A DNA stretch of 64,000 bases from Mycobacterium sp. SMC-2 (GCF_025263485.1 NZ_CP079863.1:434001-498000); one strand, 5' to 3'. Counted from the first letter of the stretch, positions 32,173 through 41,268 are shown. Notes: generated by a model from the sequence alone, not told the origin. A program made the numbers and translations.

Positions 32173-33144
32173 GTGGCCAGCCCTGTTCCTCAAACACCGG
32201 TGTGCGTGCTCGGGCTGGGCCTGATCGGGGGCTCGATAATGCGGGCCGTCACGGCGGCAGGCCGGGAAGTGTTCGGCTACAACCGGTCCGTGGAGGGTGC
32301 GCACGGGGCCACCGCCGACGGTTTCGACGCCACCACCGACCTGACCGCGACGCTGACCCGCGCCGCCGACACCGGCGCACTGATCGTCCTCGCGGTACCC
32401 ATGCCGGCGATGGCCGGCATGCTGGCCCACATCGCCGAGCTGGCCCCGGCCTGCCCGTTGACCGACGTCACCAGCGTCAAACGGGCGGTGCTCGACGAGG
32501 TCGTTGCGGCGGGTCTGCAGGAGCGTTTCGTGGGCGGTCACCCGATGGCGGGCACGGCTCATTCGGGTTGGCACGCCGGCCACCCCGGCCTGTTCACCAG
32601 GGCGCCCTGGGTGATCAGCGTGGACGACCACGTCGACCCCGCGGTGTGGTCGATGGTGATGACGCTGGCGCTGGACTGCGGCGCGGTGGTGGTGCCGGCC
32701 AAGTCCGACGAGCACGACGCCGCGGCGGCCGCCATCTCGCACCTGCCGCACCTGCTCGCCGAGGCGCTGGCGGTCATTGGCGGGGAAGTCCCGCTGGCGT
32801 TCGCGCTGGCCGCCGGATCGTTCCGGGACGGGACGCGGGTCGCGGCCACCGCCCCCGACCTGGTGCGGGCGATGTGCGAGGGCAACTCCGACCAGTTGGT
32901 GCCGGCGGCCGACCGGGTCATCGAGCTGCTGACCCGGGCCCGCGAGTCGCTGGTCACCAACCATTCGGTGGCCGAGCTCGTCGAGGCCGGCCACGCCGCC
33001 CGCACGCGTTACGACAGCTTCCCGCGTTCCGACATCTTCCACATCGTCATCGGCGCCGAGAACTGGCGCGAGGAATTGGCCGCCGCCGGCCGTGCGGGCG
33101 GGGTGATCAGATCCGCTCTGCCAAGCCTGGGTAGTCGACGATGA
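32173..33144 (+). CDS. tyrA: Prephenate dehydrogenase TyrA
   Basis: 323 residues from the GTG at 32173 (an ATG at 32155 would add six). NAD motif [22 protein letters not shown], then [34 protein letters not shown] with the conserved His, and [22 protein letters not shown]. It converts prephenate to 4-hydroxyphenylpyruvate in tyrosine synthesis. No ACT domain is evident. The C-terminal 38 bp overlap the convergent Rv3755c-type gene. Position matches Rv3754. Confidence 0.9.
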   Translation: MASPVPQTPVCVLGLGLIGGSIMRAVTAAGREVFGYNRSVEGAHGATADGFDATTDLTATLTRAADTGALIVLAVPMPAMAGMLAHIAELAPACPLTDVTSVKRAVLDEVVAAGLQERFVGGHPMAGTAHSGWHAGHPGLFTRAPWVISVDDHVDPAVWSMVMTLALDCGAVVVPAKSDEHDAAAAAISHLPHLLAEALAVIGGEVPLAFALAAGSFRDGTRVAATAPDLVRAMCEGNSDQLVPAADRVIELLTRARESLVTNHSVAELVEAGHAARTRYDSFPRSDIFHIVIGAENWREELAAAGRAGGVIRSALPSLGSRR

Positions 33145-33706
33145 ATCCCTCTTCATCGACGGTCACGGTGGTGTTGGCGACCGGGGAGCGCAGCTTGATG
33201 CCGTCGCCGGCGCCGGAGCTGGTGTAGCTCACGAGGTCCGCCGTGATGGACATGTCGGGCAGGTTGACGTAGACCACGGGCAACGTGACCGAGTCCGCCC
33301 GCTCGTGCAAGCCGAGCCGCCGGATGGGTAACGCGTTGAAAAATGGGCTGAACACCACGTCGCAGTCGAGCGCGCCGTTGTACCCCGCGCGGTGCTCGCC
33401 CTGATGGTCGGTGACCAGCCACATGTTTTCTTCGTCGCGCGCGATGGACACCACGCGTTCCCGTTCGGCCAGCGTGACGGTCATCCCGAGCCGCTTGGTG
33501 GCGCCGGACTCGTCGGTCTGCAGGTCGTAGTGCGCGCCAAACGCCGGGTTGGTTGCGGTGGCGGCCGCAACGATGCGGCCGTTGGCCCTGATCCTCTTGC
33601 CGGACACCTGGATTCGTACCGATTCCATCCGCGATACGTCCTGTGCACGCCAGGTGAGCATCGCCTGCCACACGCGCCGAGTCGAATCAGAGGAATCTGT
33701 GTTCAC
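33107..33706 (-). CDS. Putative glycolipid-binding family protein (Rv3755c)
   Basis: 199 residues, identical in length to Rv3755c. Beta-rich with [81 protein letters not shown] and [16 protein letters not shown]. This matches PF06475, named putative glycolipid-binding. The GTG at 33706 directly abuts the proZ stop, so it is the last gene of the proXVWZ operon. Its 3' end overlaps tyrA by 38 bp on the opposite strand. Confidence 0.83.
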   Translation of the reverse strand: MNTDSSDSTRRVWQAMLTWRAQDVSRMESVRIQVSGKRIRANGRIVAAATATNPAFGAHYDLQTDESGATKRLGMTVTLAERERVVSIARDEENMWLVTDHQGEHRAGYNGALDCDVVFSPFFNALPIRRLGLHERADSVTLPVVYVNLPDMSITADLVSYTSSGAGDGIKLRSPVANTTVTVDEEGFIVDYPGLAERI

Positions 33707-34435
33707 TCACCTACCGTAAAGCGTCCCCGCGAACCGCGACGTACCTGCCCGGTGCTCGGGTCGGCCGGCAGCCCCGGGGAGGCGGCCGGTGCCCGGCACC
33801 GACGCCCACACCGCCAACGCCAGCAGACCGTCGAGCGCCAATGCCAACGCGGCCACCATCAAGGCGCCGACCAGGGCGAGGTGAAACTCCCGCTCCTTGA
33901 TTCCGTCGATCAGGTATCTGCCTAGCCCGCCGAGGCTGGCGTAGGCCGCCACCGTCGCGGTGGCGACCACCTGCAGCGTCGCGCTGCGCAGCCCACCCAG
34001 GATCAGTGGCAGCGCATTGCGCGCCTCCACCCACAGCACCTGCGCCTCGGTCATACCCATCGCGCGGGCGGCGTCGACCACGGTCGGGTCGACATTGGCG
34101 ATTCCCGCATAGGTGCCGGCCAGCAGGGCCGGGACACCGAGCAGCATCAGGGCGACCAGCGGCGGCCCCATGCCCAGCCCGAACAGCAGCGTCCCGAGCA
34201 GCAGAACGCCCAGCGTCGGCAGCGCACGCAACCCGTTGACAGCGCCCACCATCAGCAGCGTGCCGCGCCCGGTGTGCCCGATGATGAGCCCGGCGGGGAT
34301 GGCGATCAGGGCCGAGGCGCCCACCGCGACGGCCGTGTACTCGAGATGCTCCAAGACGCGCGCCGCGAGCCCGACCGGGCCGGTCCAGTTGTCGGCGGTC
34401 AACAGGTAGGCGATGGCCCGCTGCACGAAGTTCAT
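33707..34435 (-). CDS. proZ: Osmoprotectant ABC transporter permease ProZ
   Basis: 242 residues with five to six membrane helices. The binding-protein-dependent permease EAA-like loop is visible in VVDAARAMGMTEAQVLWVEARNALPLILGG, with conserved GxxxxxxxLP (ALPLILG). The C-terminal ~30 residues are basic and probably cytoplasmic. ProZ pairs with ProW as the membrane part of a glycine betaine/choline/proline-type importer. Its ATG overlaps the proW stop (ATGA). Matches Rv3756c. Confidence 0.92.
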   Translation of the reverse strand: MNFVQRAIAYLLTADNWTGPVGLAARVLEHLEYTAVAVGASALIAIPAGLIIGHTGRGTLLMVGAVNGLRALPTLGVLLLGTLLFGLGMGPPLVALMLLGVPALLAGTYAGIANVDPTVVDAARAMGMTEAQVLWVEARNALPLILGGLRSATLQVVATATVAAYASLGGLGRYLIDGIKEREFHLALVGALMVAALALALDGLLALAVWASVPGTGRLPGAAGRPEHRAGTSRFAGTLYGR

Positions 34436-35118
34436 TGCGCGCCACCCACGATCGGGGCCACGACCGACCGCCGACGCGGCGGGCGCGCCGCGCGCTCCCA
34501 CGGCGTGATGAGCCGGCCGGCCACCACGATCAACGCATCGATGGCGGTCGCCAGCGCGAAGAGCGCGATGATGCCGGCCAGGATCTGGTCGCTCTTGTTG
34601 GCCTGGTAGCCCTCGGTGAACCAGGTTCCCAGCCCGCCGATGCCGATCACCGAGCCCACGGAGACCATCGCTACGTTGGTGACCACCACCACCCGCAGGC
34701 CCGCCACCAACACCGGAATGGACAGCGGCAGTTCCACTTTGAGCATGCGCGTGAGCGCCGAGTAGCCCACCGCCGTCGCGGCGTCACGCACCTGGGCCGG
34801 AACCGCGTCCAGCGCTTCGAGCACCGCCCGCACCAGCAGCGCCGCGGTGTAGGCCGTCAGCGCAACCATGACGTTGGCCTCGTCGAGGATGCGGGTCCCG
34901 ATCAGCATCGGCAAGACCACGAACAGCGCCAGGGACGGGATGGTGAACACCACACTCGCCGTGGCCGTCGTCAGCCGCCGGGCAACCGGGGCACGCTGCA
35001 CCGCTGCGCCCAGCGGGACGGCGAGCGCCAGTCCGATCAGCACCGGCACCAACGACAGGCGCAGGTGGACAACGGTCAGCGCCCAGGCGTCGGCGAGGTG
35101 GGTTAGCAGGTAGTGCAT
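34432..35118 (-). CDS. proW: Osmoprotectant ABC transporter permease ProW
   Basis: 228 residues. N-terminal helix TVVHLRLSLVPVLIGLALAVPLG, FTIPSLALFVVLPML typical of OpuCB-type permeases, and the coupling loop VRDAATAVGYSALTRMLKVELPLSIPVLVAGLR. The ATG at 35118 comes 2 bp after the proV stop. Paralogous to ProZ, forming the heterodimeric channel. The C-terminus ends in a basic RPPRRRS stretch. Confidence 0.92.
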   Translation of the reverse strand: MHYLLTHLADAWALTVVHLRLSLVPVLIGLALAVPLGAAVQRAPVARRLTTATASVVFTIPSLALFVVLPMLIGTRILDEANVMVALTAYTAALLVRAVLEALDAVPAQVRDAATAVGYSALTRMLKVELPLSIPVLVAGLRVVVVTNVAMVSVGSVIGIGGLGTWFTEGYQANKSDQILAGIIALFALATAIDALIVVAGRLITPWERAARPPRRRSVVAPIVGGAQ

Positions 35119-35120
35119 CC

Positions 35121-36209
35121 CTACCCCCGCCGTCGGGTGTCCGCCGCGGCCAGCACGTCGCCGGCCAGCACACCGCCGATGACCCTGCCGCGCTCGTCCA
35201 CGGCGAGGCCCACCCCCGACGGCGACGACAGCGCCGCGTCCAGCGCCTGGCTGAGGTTGCCGCCGGGACGAAACAACGAGCCGATGCCGCTCATGCTGTC
35301 CGACAACGACGCGCCGGATCGGTGGCGGCGCAGGCCATTGGCGTCGAACCAACCCATCGGCGCGCCGGCGCCGTCCACCACGACCGCCCAGCCGTCGGCA
35401 AGGGTCTCGGGCAGGCCGTCGGCGGGTATGCATCGCACGTCGTGCAGCGGCAGGCCGGTCGCGTCGATCAGTTGCAACCATCGATAGCCGCGGCCGAGGC
35501 CGATGAACCTCGCGACGAAGTCGTTGGCCGGCCGCGACAGCAGCCGCGCGGGTTCGTCGTACTGCTGCAACGTGCCGGCCCGGAACACCGCGACCTGGTC
35601 GGCGAGTTTGAGCGCTTCGTCGATGTCATGGGTGACGAATACGATCGTCTTGTGCAATTCGCTTTGCAGACGCAGGATTTCGTTCTGCAGGTCGAGGCGG
35701 ACCACTGGGTCGACGGCCGAGAACGGCTCGTCCATCAACAGGATGGGCGGGTCGGCGGCCAGTGCGCGCGCCACGCCGACGCGTTGTTGCTCACCGCCGG
35801 ACAGCTGCGCGGGGTAGCGGGTGGCGAGCTTGGTGTCCAGCCCGACCCGTTCGAGTACCCCGTAGGCGGCGGTGCGGGCCGCCCGGCGGGACTGCCCCTT
35901 GAGCACCGGAACCGTTGCGACGTTGTCGATCACCCGCAGGTGCGGCATCAGGCCGGCATGCTGGATGACGTAGCCGATCCCGAGGCGCAGCCGCACGGGG
36001 TCGAGGGTGGACACGTCCACCCCGTCGACGGTGATGGCGCCTGATGTCGGCTCGATCATGCGATTAACCATGCGCAGCGCCGTCGTCTTGCCGCTGCCCG
36101 AGGAACCGACGAAGACGGTCATCTTCCCGTTCGGGACCACCAGGCTCAGCCGGTCCACCGCTTTGGTGCCGTCGGCGAATGCCTTGCTGACGTTGTCAAA
36201 GACGATCAT
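35121..36209 (-). CDS. proV: Osmoprotectant ABC transporter ATP-binding protein ProV
   Basis: 362 residues. Walker A GSSGSGKTTA (about residues 36-45), Q-loop GYVIQHAGLMPHL, signature LSGGEQQRVGVARAL, Walker B ILLMDEPFSAVDPVVR and H-loop VTHDIDEALKLAD. The C-terminal ~120 residues form CBS-like repeats (VRCIPADGLPETLADGWAVVV, GVGLAVDERGRVIGGVL) that in OpuA-type transporters sense ionic strength. Its ATG overlaps the proX stop. Confidence 0.93.
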   Translation of the reverse strand: MIVFDNVSKAFADGTKAVDRLSLVVPNGKMTVFVGSSGSGKTTALRMVNRMIEPTSGAITVDGVDVSTLDPVRLRLGIGYVIQHAGLMPHLRVIDNVATVPVLKGQSRRAARTAAYGVLERVGLDTKLATRYPAQLSGGEQQRVGVARALAADPPILLMDEPFSAVDPVVRLDLQNEILRLQSELHKTIVFVTHDIDEALKLADQVAVFRAGTLQQYDEPARLLSRPANDFVARFIGLGRGYRWLQLIDATGLPLHDVRCIPADGLPETLADGWAVVVDGAGAPMGWFDANGLRRHRSGASLSDSMSGIGSLFRPGGNLSQALDAALSSPSGVGLAVDERGRVIGGVLAGDVLAAADTRRRG

Positions 36210-37153
36210 TGGCCGACCGCATGAGTGAAGCCGTTGTCTCGCAACCAGTCCCGCGCGGCCTGATCGGGATCGACGCCGGAGTTTCCCGCCACCGCGGCGT
36301 TGAGTCCGGCCACTCCGGAGGTGGTCAGCTTCGCCGACACGGCGTCGAGCACCTCCTTGAGCCGGTCCGACTTCTTCTGCGAATTGACCAGCGGCACAAT
36401 GTTGCCGGCCAAGAAGTTGTGCTCCGGGTCTTCGAGCACCACCAAATGGTTCTGCGGAATGGCGGGGGACGTGGTGAAAACGTTTGCGGCGTTGACCCTT
36501 CCTTCCACCAGAGCGCGCACGGTCACCGCCCCGCCGCCGTCGTTGATGGCCACGAAGTTGCCCGGCCTGATGTCGAGCCCGTACTTCTGCCGCAGCCCCG
36601 GCAGGCCGGCCGGACGGCTCGCGAACGCCGAGGGCGCCCCGAACCGCACGTCCGCCGAATGCGCCGCCAGATCGGCGATCGTCTTCAGCTTCCAGGAATT
36701 AGCGGTTTCGCCGGTCACGGTCACGGTGTCCGTGTCGGTGGCCGGCGAGGGCGTCAGGATCGCCAGGTCGCCGGGGAGTTCATGGTCGAGCTCCAGCTCG
36801 ACGGCACCGAGCATGGTCGCCGTCGACCCGGGCGCGAAGTAGAGCAGCAGGTTACCGATGTACTCCGGCACTAAGTCGATCGAATGGTCTTTGAGCGCAG
36901 GGATATACGTCTCCCGGCTGCCGATCCCCATCCGCCGTCCGACTTCGAACCCGTTGGCCTGCAACGCTTGTGCGTAGATCTCGGCGATGATGTGTGATTC
37001 CGGGAAGTCGCCGGACCCCACGACGATGGACTTGAGGCTGCGGACCTCGGCGCCCAGTGGGTCCGAACTGCTGCACGCCGCCAGGACACTGACCGCCGCG
37101 AGCCAGACCGCCGCTTGGATGATCGCGCGGCGCGGGCGCGATGGCATCCTCAT
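36206..37153 (-). CDS. proX: Osmoprotectant-binding lipoprotein ProX
   Basis: 315 residues, the length of Rv3759c. The N-terminus is a lipoprotein signal with lipobox VLAAC (Cys near residue 27). The mature part is an OpuAC-type periplasmic binding protein: IVVGSGDFPESHIIAEIYAQAL, GIGSRETYIPALKDHSIDLVPEYIGNLL and AANVFTTSPAIPQNHLVVLEDP. It captures a compatible solute such as glycine betaine, choline or proline and delivers it to ProWZ. First gene of the operon; the ATG at 37153 or 37147 is close to the divergent Rv3760-type gene, about 100 bp apart. Confidence 0.92.
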   Translation of the reverse strand: MRMPSRPRRAIIQAAVWLAAVSVLAACSSSDPLGAEVRSLKSIVVGSGDFPESHIIAEIYAQALQANGFEVGRRMGIGSRETYIPALKDHSIDLVPEYIGNLLLYFAPGSTATMLGAVELELDHELPGDLAILTPSPATDTDTVTVTGETANSWKLKTIADLAAHSADVRFGAPSAFASRPAGLPGLRQKYGLDIRPGNFVAINDGGGAVTVRALVEGRVNAANVFTTSPAIPQNHLVVLEDPEHNFLAGNIVPLVNSQKKSDRLKEVLDAVSAKLTTSGVAGLNAAVAGNSGVDPDQAARDWLRDNGFTHAVGQ

Positions 37154-37253
37154 ACCGCCGACACTAACGCCAGACTCGGCCGTCCGCCGGGACGAAGCGG
37201 ACCGGTTGCGCGGTTTGGTTTCATTCCGTGCCGGATGGGACAAAGATGACACT

Positions 37254-37604
37254 ATGAGCAGCCAAACCCCTGCCTCGCCCAGCCAGCCTCCCCCCAAGCC
37301 CGCCGCGGCGCCCAAAACGGGCGCGGCGCCCAAGGAACCGGCCATCGGCTTCACCCGCGCCGGTGCGCTGTGGTCGTCCCTGATCGCCGGCTTCCTGATT
37401 CTGATTCTTCTGCTGATCTTCATCACCCAGAACACGGCGCCGACACCATTTACGTTCTTGGGCTGGCACTGGAGCCTGCCGCTGGGGGTGGCCATCCTGC
37501 TGGCAGCGGTGGTCGGCGGGCTGATCACGGTGGCCGTCGGCACCGCCCGAATCCTGCAGCTGCGCCGCGCCGCCAAGAAGCACCACGCGGCCTCGTCGCG
37601 CTAG
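37254..37604 (+). CDS. LapA-domain (DUF1049) membrane protein (Rv3760)
   Basis: 116 residues. A Pro/Ala/Lys-rich cytoplasmic N-terminus (about 30 residues) is followed by two membrane helices: WSSLIAGFLILILLLIFITQNT, then LGWHWSLPLGVAILLAAVVGGLI, and a basic tail LRRAAKKHHAASSR. The FITQNTxPTxFxFLGW pattern between the helices is the LapA/DUF1049 signature. LapA-like proteins assist envelope assembly in Gram-negatives; the role here is unknown. Divergent from proX. Confidence 0.82.
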   Translation: MSSQTPASPSQPPPKPAAAPKTGAAPKEPAIGFTRAGALWSSLIAGFLILILLLIFITQNTAPTPFTFLGWHWSLPLGVAILLAAVVGGLITVAVGTARILQLRRAAKKHHAASSR

Positions 37605-37610
37605 GTCATC

Positions 37611-37720
37611 GGGTGTGCGCGCTGGGCTTCGGTTGTGGGCCCAGGGCGGAAAAACGGCCGCGCAGCCACCGTGGACGCACACTCGAAGCCGTCAACGCAC
37701 CTGAAGCCGTGGTCGCACAC
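37611..37720 (-). repeat. Dispersed intergenic repeat, family 2, copy A
   Basis: About 110 bp after the LapA gene containing several copies, in both orientations, of a CTTCGAGTGTGCGT-like word (for example GGACGCACACTCGAAGCC near 37671, then GTCAACGCACCTGAAGCC, then GTGGTCGCACACTCAG). Read on the minus strand it gives GTTGACGGCTTCGAGTGTGCG, which matches GCTGACGGCTTCGATTGTGCG at 55770 in copy B. Both copies lie just past gene ends. Confidence 0.65.
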
Positions 37721-38767
37721 TCAGCCGGGCAGCTTGGCCAGCTCCGTCAGCCCACGGGAGATCAACGGTGCCACGACCTCCGGCATGTGGTCGGAGTCCA
37801 TCCCGTGAGCCTGGTCCGACATCCGCCTGCGGAAGTCGATGCCGGCGGCGATGATGGCGAGCTTGAAATAGGCCAGCGCCATGTAGAACTCCCAGTGCGC
37901 CAGCGGCAAACCGGCGACCAGCGAGTACCGGTCGGCCAGCTCGTCGGCCGTCGGCAGCAGCGGTGACGTCCAGGCGGCCTGCGCGTTGACAATCAAGTCC
38001 AGCGCCGGGTCGCGGTACACGCACATCAGGGCCGCGTCGGACAGCGGGTCCCCGAGGGTGGACAGCTCCCAGTCCACGACGGCGCGCACCTTCGTCGGGT
38101 CGTCGGCGTCCAGGATGGTGTTGTCGATTCGGTAGTCGCCGTGCACGATCGACGTGCGACTTTGCTGCGGAATGGCTTCCCGCAGACCGGAATGCAGGCG
38201 CTCGACGTCGGCGTCGCGGCGGTCGTCGGGCAGCCGCACCAATGCCCACTGGGAGCCCCAGCGCCGCACCTGGCGCTCCAGGTAGCCGCTGGGCTTGCCG
38301 AAGTCGGCCAGGCCCACGGCCTCGGGGTCGACGTTGTGCAGGTCGACGAGGACCCGGATCAGCGAGTCGACGCAACCCTCGATGACGGTGTGGCTGAAGG
38401 CTTCCAGCTGGGCGCGTCGGCGCACCACCTGGCCGGCGACGAACTCGACGATCTGGAACGGCGCCCCCAGGACCGAGTCGTCCTCGCACAGCGCGATCGC
38501 CCGCGCCACCGGAACGGCTGTGTCGCGGAGCGCCGCGACCACCCGGTACTCGCGCGCCATGTCGTGCGCGGACGGGGTCAGCCCGTGTAGCGGCGGGCGC
38601 CGCACCAGCCAGCTGGTCGTGTCGTCGTACACGCGGAACGTCAGATTGGAGCGGCCACCGGAGATGAAGTCCGCGCGCAACTCACCGTGGCGCCCGATAC
38701 CCAGCGAACGCAGGTAGGAGTCCAGCGAGCCCAGGTCGAGCCCTTCGAGTTGGTCAGCTGAAGTCAC
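37721..38767 (-). CDS. APH-fold phosphotransferase, called FadE36 in M. tuberculosis
   Basis: 348 residues. It is not an acyl-CoA dehydrogenase: the sequence is an aminoglycoside-phosphotransferase-like kinase with GGRSNLTFRV (nucleotide loop), WLVRRPPLHG with the ATP lysine position as Arg-rich, VHGDYRIDN (Brenner catalytic loop with Asp and Asn) and VVDWELSTLGDP (metal-binding Asp). The family is the ACAD10/11 N-terminal kinase type. Position matches Rv3761c, labelled fadE36. The GTG at 38767 is the start. A substrate such as a 4-hydroxyacyl-CoA is plausible by analogy only. Confidence 0.82.
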   Translation of the reverse strand: MTSADQLEGLDLGSLDSYLRSLGIGRHGELRADFISGGRSNLTFRVYDDTTSWLVRRPPLHGLTPSAHDMAREYRVVAALRDTAVPVARAIALCEDDSVLGAPFQIVEFVAGQVVRRRAQLEAFSHTVIEGCVDSLIRVLVDLHNVDPEAVGLADFGKPSGYLERQVRRWGSQWALVRLPDDRRDADVERLHSGLREAIPQQSRTSIVHGDYRIDNTILDADDPTKVRAVVDWELSTLGDPLSDAALMCVYRDPALDLIVNAQAAWTSPLLPTADELADRYSLVAGLPLAHWEFYMALAYFKLAIIAAGIDFRRRMSDQAHGMDSDHMPEVVAPLISRGLTELAKLPG

Positions 38768-38802
38768 CGGACTTGTTTACCACCGCGGAACGCCGCCCTG
38801 GC

Positions 38803-39411
38803 TCACCACCGTTGGTTTCGGGGCAGCAGGTCCCAGACGTGCTCGACGCCGTTGACGCCCGCCACCGTCGCCTGACCGGATCGCGAGAACAGCAGCCGGG
38901 TGATCGACGCGTAGTCGACGGGAAAGGACAGCAGCCGGGAAGTCCCCAGGATCTGGTGCAGCAGCACGTTGATCACCCCGCCGTGGCTGAACACCGCGAC
39001 GGTGTCGTCGGGCTCGCCGGACGCGACGAGGTCGTCGACCGCCGCGCGCACCCGGCCGAGGAACGCGTCTTCGTCGACCGCGCTGGGCAGGTGCCCCTGC
39101 GCCAGGCGCGCCCACTCGTCGGGCATTTCCTGGCGGATCTGCTCGACGGGGATGTACAGGGGAAGGTCGCGGTCGTATTCCGCGAATCGGTCGTCGATCT
39201 CGACGGAGAGCTGCAGCGCCGCCGCGACCGGTTCGGCCGTCTGGATGGCGCGCCGCTGGGGGCTGCTCACCACCCGGGAGATGGGAAACCGGTCCAGCGC
39301 CTTGGGCAGTCGCTCGATCTGTGCCAATCCCTCGTCCGACAGGTCCGGGTCGGAGCCCTCGCCGTGTTCGCTGCGCAACGGCAGCGCGTGCCGGACCAGA
39401 AGCAATTGCAT
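38803..39411 (-). CDS. Histidine phosphatase (phosphoglycerate-mutase superfamily)
   Basis: 202 residues. The catalytic motif is LVRHALPLR near residue 8, an RHA variant of RHG, followed by DPDLSDEGLAQIERL, VVSSPQRRAIQTAEPVA (second Arg) and VAVFSHGGVINVLL (second His). Such proteins remove phosphate from small molecules or proteins. It is 35 bp upstream of the APH gene on the same strand, so a kinase and a phosphatase may share a transcript. Confidence 0.83.
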   Translation of the reverse strand: MQLLLVRHALPLRSEHGEGSDPDLSDEGLAQIERLPKALDRFPISRVVSSPQRRAIQTAEPVAAALQLSVEIDDRFAEYDRDLPLYIPVEQIRQEMPDEWARLAQGHLPSAVDEDAFLGRVRAAVDDLVASGEPDDTVAVFSHGGVINVLLHQILGTSRLLSFPVDYASITRLLFSRSGQATVAGVNGVEHVWDLLPRNQRW

Positions 39412-39515
39412 GGGTTTGTTCCTGTCTGTGGGTCAGCGCGACGTGTTCATTCAAAGCATTTCAGACCGGCCCCCGCAAAATGGACACAGGGGAAGGCCGA
39501 TCTCGAGGAGGACGA

Positions 39516-40181
39516 ATGACCGAGCCGAACATGGATTGGGACGCCGCGTACCGCCAGGAAACGCCACCGCCATGGAGCATCGGACGGCCGCAGCCTGAGC
39601 TGGCCGCGCTGATCGACGAAGGCAAGATCCGCGGCGATGTGCTGGACGCCGGCTGCGGCCATGCCGCCGTGTCGCTGGCGCTGGCCGAGCGGGGCTACAC
39701 GGTTGTCGGCCTGGACGCCAGCCCCACCGCGATCGAGGCCGCGGCCATGGCCGCCGCGGAACGAGGGCTGACCACGGCGACCTTCGCACAGGCCGATGTC
39801 ACGGACTTCGGTGGGTATGACGGCCGCTTCTCCACCATCCTGGACAGCGGGCTGTTCCACGCGCTGGCGCCGGAGAAGCGCCAGGATTATCTGCAGTCCA
39901 TCTTCCGGGCGGCCGCCCCTAAAGCGGCGCTCTACATCCTGGCCTTCGCCGCCGGGGCGCTGGGCGACGCCCACGGGGGCGCGCCACATGGCTTCGCCGA
40001 GACCGAGTTGCGTGAGGCCGTCGGGCGGCTGTGGCGGGTCGATGACATCCGCCCCGCGAGGCTGTACGGCAATGCGAGCGCGCTCGCGGCAGACCCGGAC
40101 ATGGCGTCGCATGTCGAGCATGACGGCGAAGGTCACTTTCTGGCTCCCGGCTTCCTGCTGATCGCTCACAAACCGGATTAG
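39516..40181 (+). CDS. Class I SAM-dependent methyltransferase
   Basis: 221 residues from an ATG with a GAGGAGGA site. WDAAYRQETPPPWSIGRPQPEL, VLDAGCGHAAVSLALAERGYTVVGLDAS (SAM motif I and acidic loop), FAQADVTDF, STILDSGLFHAL and an LxPG-like LYILAF stretch. It resembles thiopurine/tellurite-type small methyltransferases. Substrate unknown. It precedes the APH operon by ~50 bp but is separated from it by the palindromic operator. Confidence 0.8.
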   Translation: MTEPNMDWDAAYRQETPPPWSIGRPQPELAALIDEGKIRGDVLDAGCGHAAVSLALAERGYTVVGLDASPTAIEAAAMAAAERGLTTATFAQADVTDFGGYDGRFSTILDSGLFHALAPEKRQDYLQSIFRAAAPKAALYILAFAAGALGDAHGGAPHGFAETELREAVGRLWRVDDIRPARLYGNASALAADPDMASHVEHDGEGHFLAPGFLLIAHKPD

Positions 40182-40196
40182 CCCGGGGCACGCGAT

Positions 40197-40213
40197 GGAG
40201 AATGCTATTCTCC
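40197..40213. promoter_or_regulatory. 17-bp palindromic operator before the APH-SDR-ACAD operon
   Basis: GGAGAATGCTATTCTCC is perfectly symmetric (GGAGAAT-GCT-ATTCTCC). It includes TATTCT (40206-40211), a possible -10 with a transcription start near the GTG/ATG at 40230-40236. It lies just upstream of an operon containing its own TetR gene (43378), which is the likeliest ligand-responsive repressor. Confidence 0.68.
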
Positions 40214-40235
40214 GCCCAGAGAGTGGGGTGTGCGG

Positions 40236-41267
40236 ATGACGACGGTGGGTCAGTCCCAACTGGACGCGGGTGTTCTTGCTCGCTGGCTGGATGCGAACGA
40301 CGCGCCGGGCGGCGGGGAGGAACCGCGCCTGGAGCAGCTGAAGGGAGGTTCGCAGAACACGCTGTACCTGCTCGACCGCGGCGGCGAGCGGATGGTGCTG
40401 CGGATGCCCGGCGCCCGCGCCGACGCCGCGCGCATCGACGGCTTGCTGCGCGAGATCCGCCTGGTGCGAGCGCTGTCGGGCACCGACGTCCCGCACGCGG
40501 CGCTGATCGCCGCCGACGACACCGGCACCGTGCTCGGCATGCCGTTCTACGTCATGCAGGCCATCGACGGGTGGAGCCCGATGGACGGCGGGTGGGAGGC
40601 GCCGTTCGACACCGACCTCGACGCCCGGCGCGGCCTGGCGTTCCAACTCGTCGAGGGCGCCGCCAAGCTCGGTCGGGTGGATTGGCGCGCGCAGGGGCTC
40701 GAGGGCTTCGGCCGCCCGGACGGATTCCACGAGCGCCAGGTCGACCGCTGGCTGACCTTCCTCGACGCCTACAAGGTGCGCGACTTGCCCGGCCTCGACG
40801 AGGCCGCCGACTGGCTGCGCAACAACCGGCCCGCCAGCTACCAGCCGGGCATCATGCACGGCGACTACCAGTTCGCCAACGTGATGTTCGCGCACGGGGA
40901 GCCGGCGCGGCTGGCCGCGATCGTGGACTGGGAGATGACGACGGTCGGCGATCCGCTGCTGGACCTGGCGTGGTGCCTGCTGGGCTACGATGGCGAGGAG
41001 CCGAGCACCGACGGCTTCTATCTGGACATGACCGGCATGCCGAATCGCAGCGAATTGCTCGCGCACTACGAAAGTGTCAGCGGGCTTTCCACCGAGAACA
41101 TCGACTACTACCTGGTGCTGGCCAACTGGAAGCTGGGCATCGTGCTGGAGAAGACCTATGCCGCCGGGGTGCGGACCGGCAAGGTCGACCCCAAGATCAA
41201 AGACGCCTTCGGGGCGATGATCCCGCGGCTGATCGCCACAGCGGCCGAGCTGGCCAGGACGCACTGA
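40236..41267 (+). CDS. APH-fold phosphotransferase, hydroxyacyl-CoA kinase candidate
   Basis: 343 residues. KGGSQNTLYLL (nucleotide loop), MVLRMPG, IMHGDYQFANVMF (catalytic loop) and IVDWEMTTVGDPLLDLAW (metal Asp) define the ACAD10/11 kinase-type family. It is followed after 1 bp by an SDR and then an acyl-CoA dehydrogenase of matching type. In human ACAD10/11 and in the Pseudomonas lva pathway, such a kinase phosphorylates the 4-hydroxy group of a hydroxyacyl-CoA so the ACAD can eliminate it. That role is inferred from context. GTG at 40230 is an alternative start. Confidence 0.82.
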   Translation: MTTVGQSQLDAGVLARWLDANDAPGGGEEPRLEQLKGGSQNTLYLLDRGGERMVLRMPGARADAARIDGLLREIRLVRALSGTDVPHAALIAADDTGTVLGMPFYVMQAIDGWSPMDGGWEAPFDTDLDARRGLAFQLVEGAAKLGRVDWRAQGLEGFGRPDGFHERQVDRWLTFLDAYKVRDLPGLDEAADWLRNNRPASYQPGIMHGDYQFANVMFAHGEPARLAAIVDWEMTTVGDPLLDLAWCLLGYDGEEPSTDGFYLDMTGMPNRSELLAHYESVSGLSTENIDYYLVLANWKLGIVLEKTYAAGVRTGKVDPKIKDAFGAMIPRLIATAAELARTH

Positions 41268-41268
41268 A

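Noticed and set aside
37721..38767. Acyl-CoA dehydrogenase annotation (FadE36)
   Set aside because: No FAD or substrate motifs; kinase catalytic and metal motifs are plainly present.
39447..41264. 605-codon open frame on the minus strand, opposite a methyltransferase and a kinase gene
   Set aside because: It lies antisense to two well-supported genes, has no family resemblance, and is a by-product of GC-rich third codon positions.
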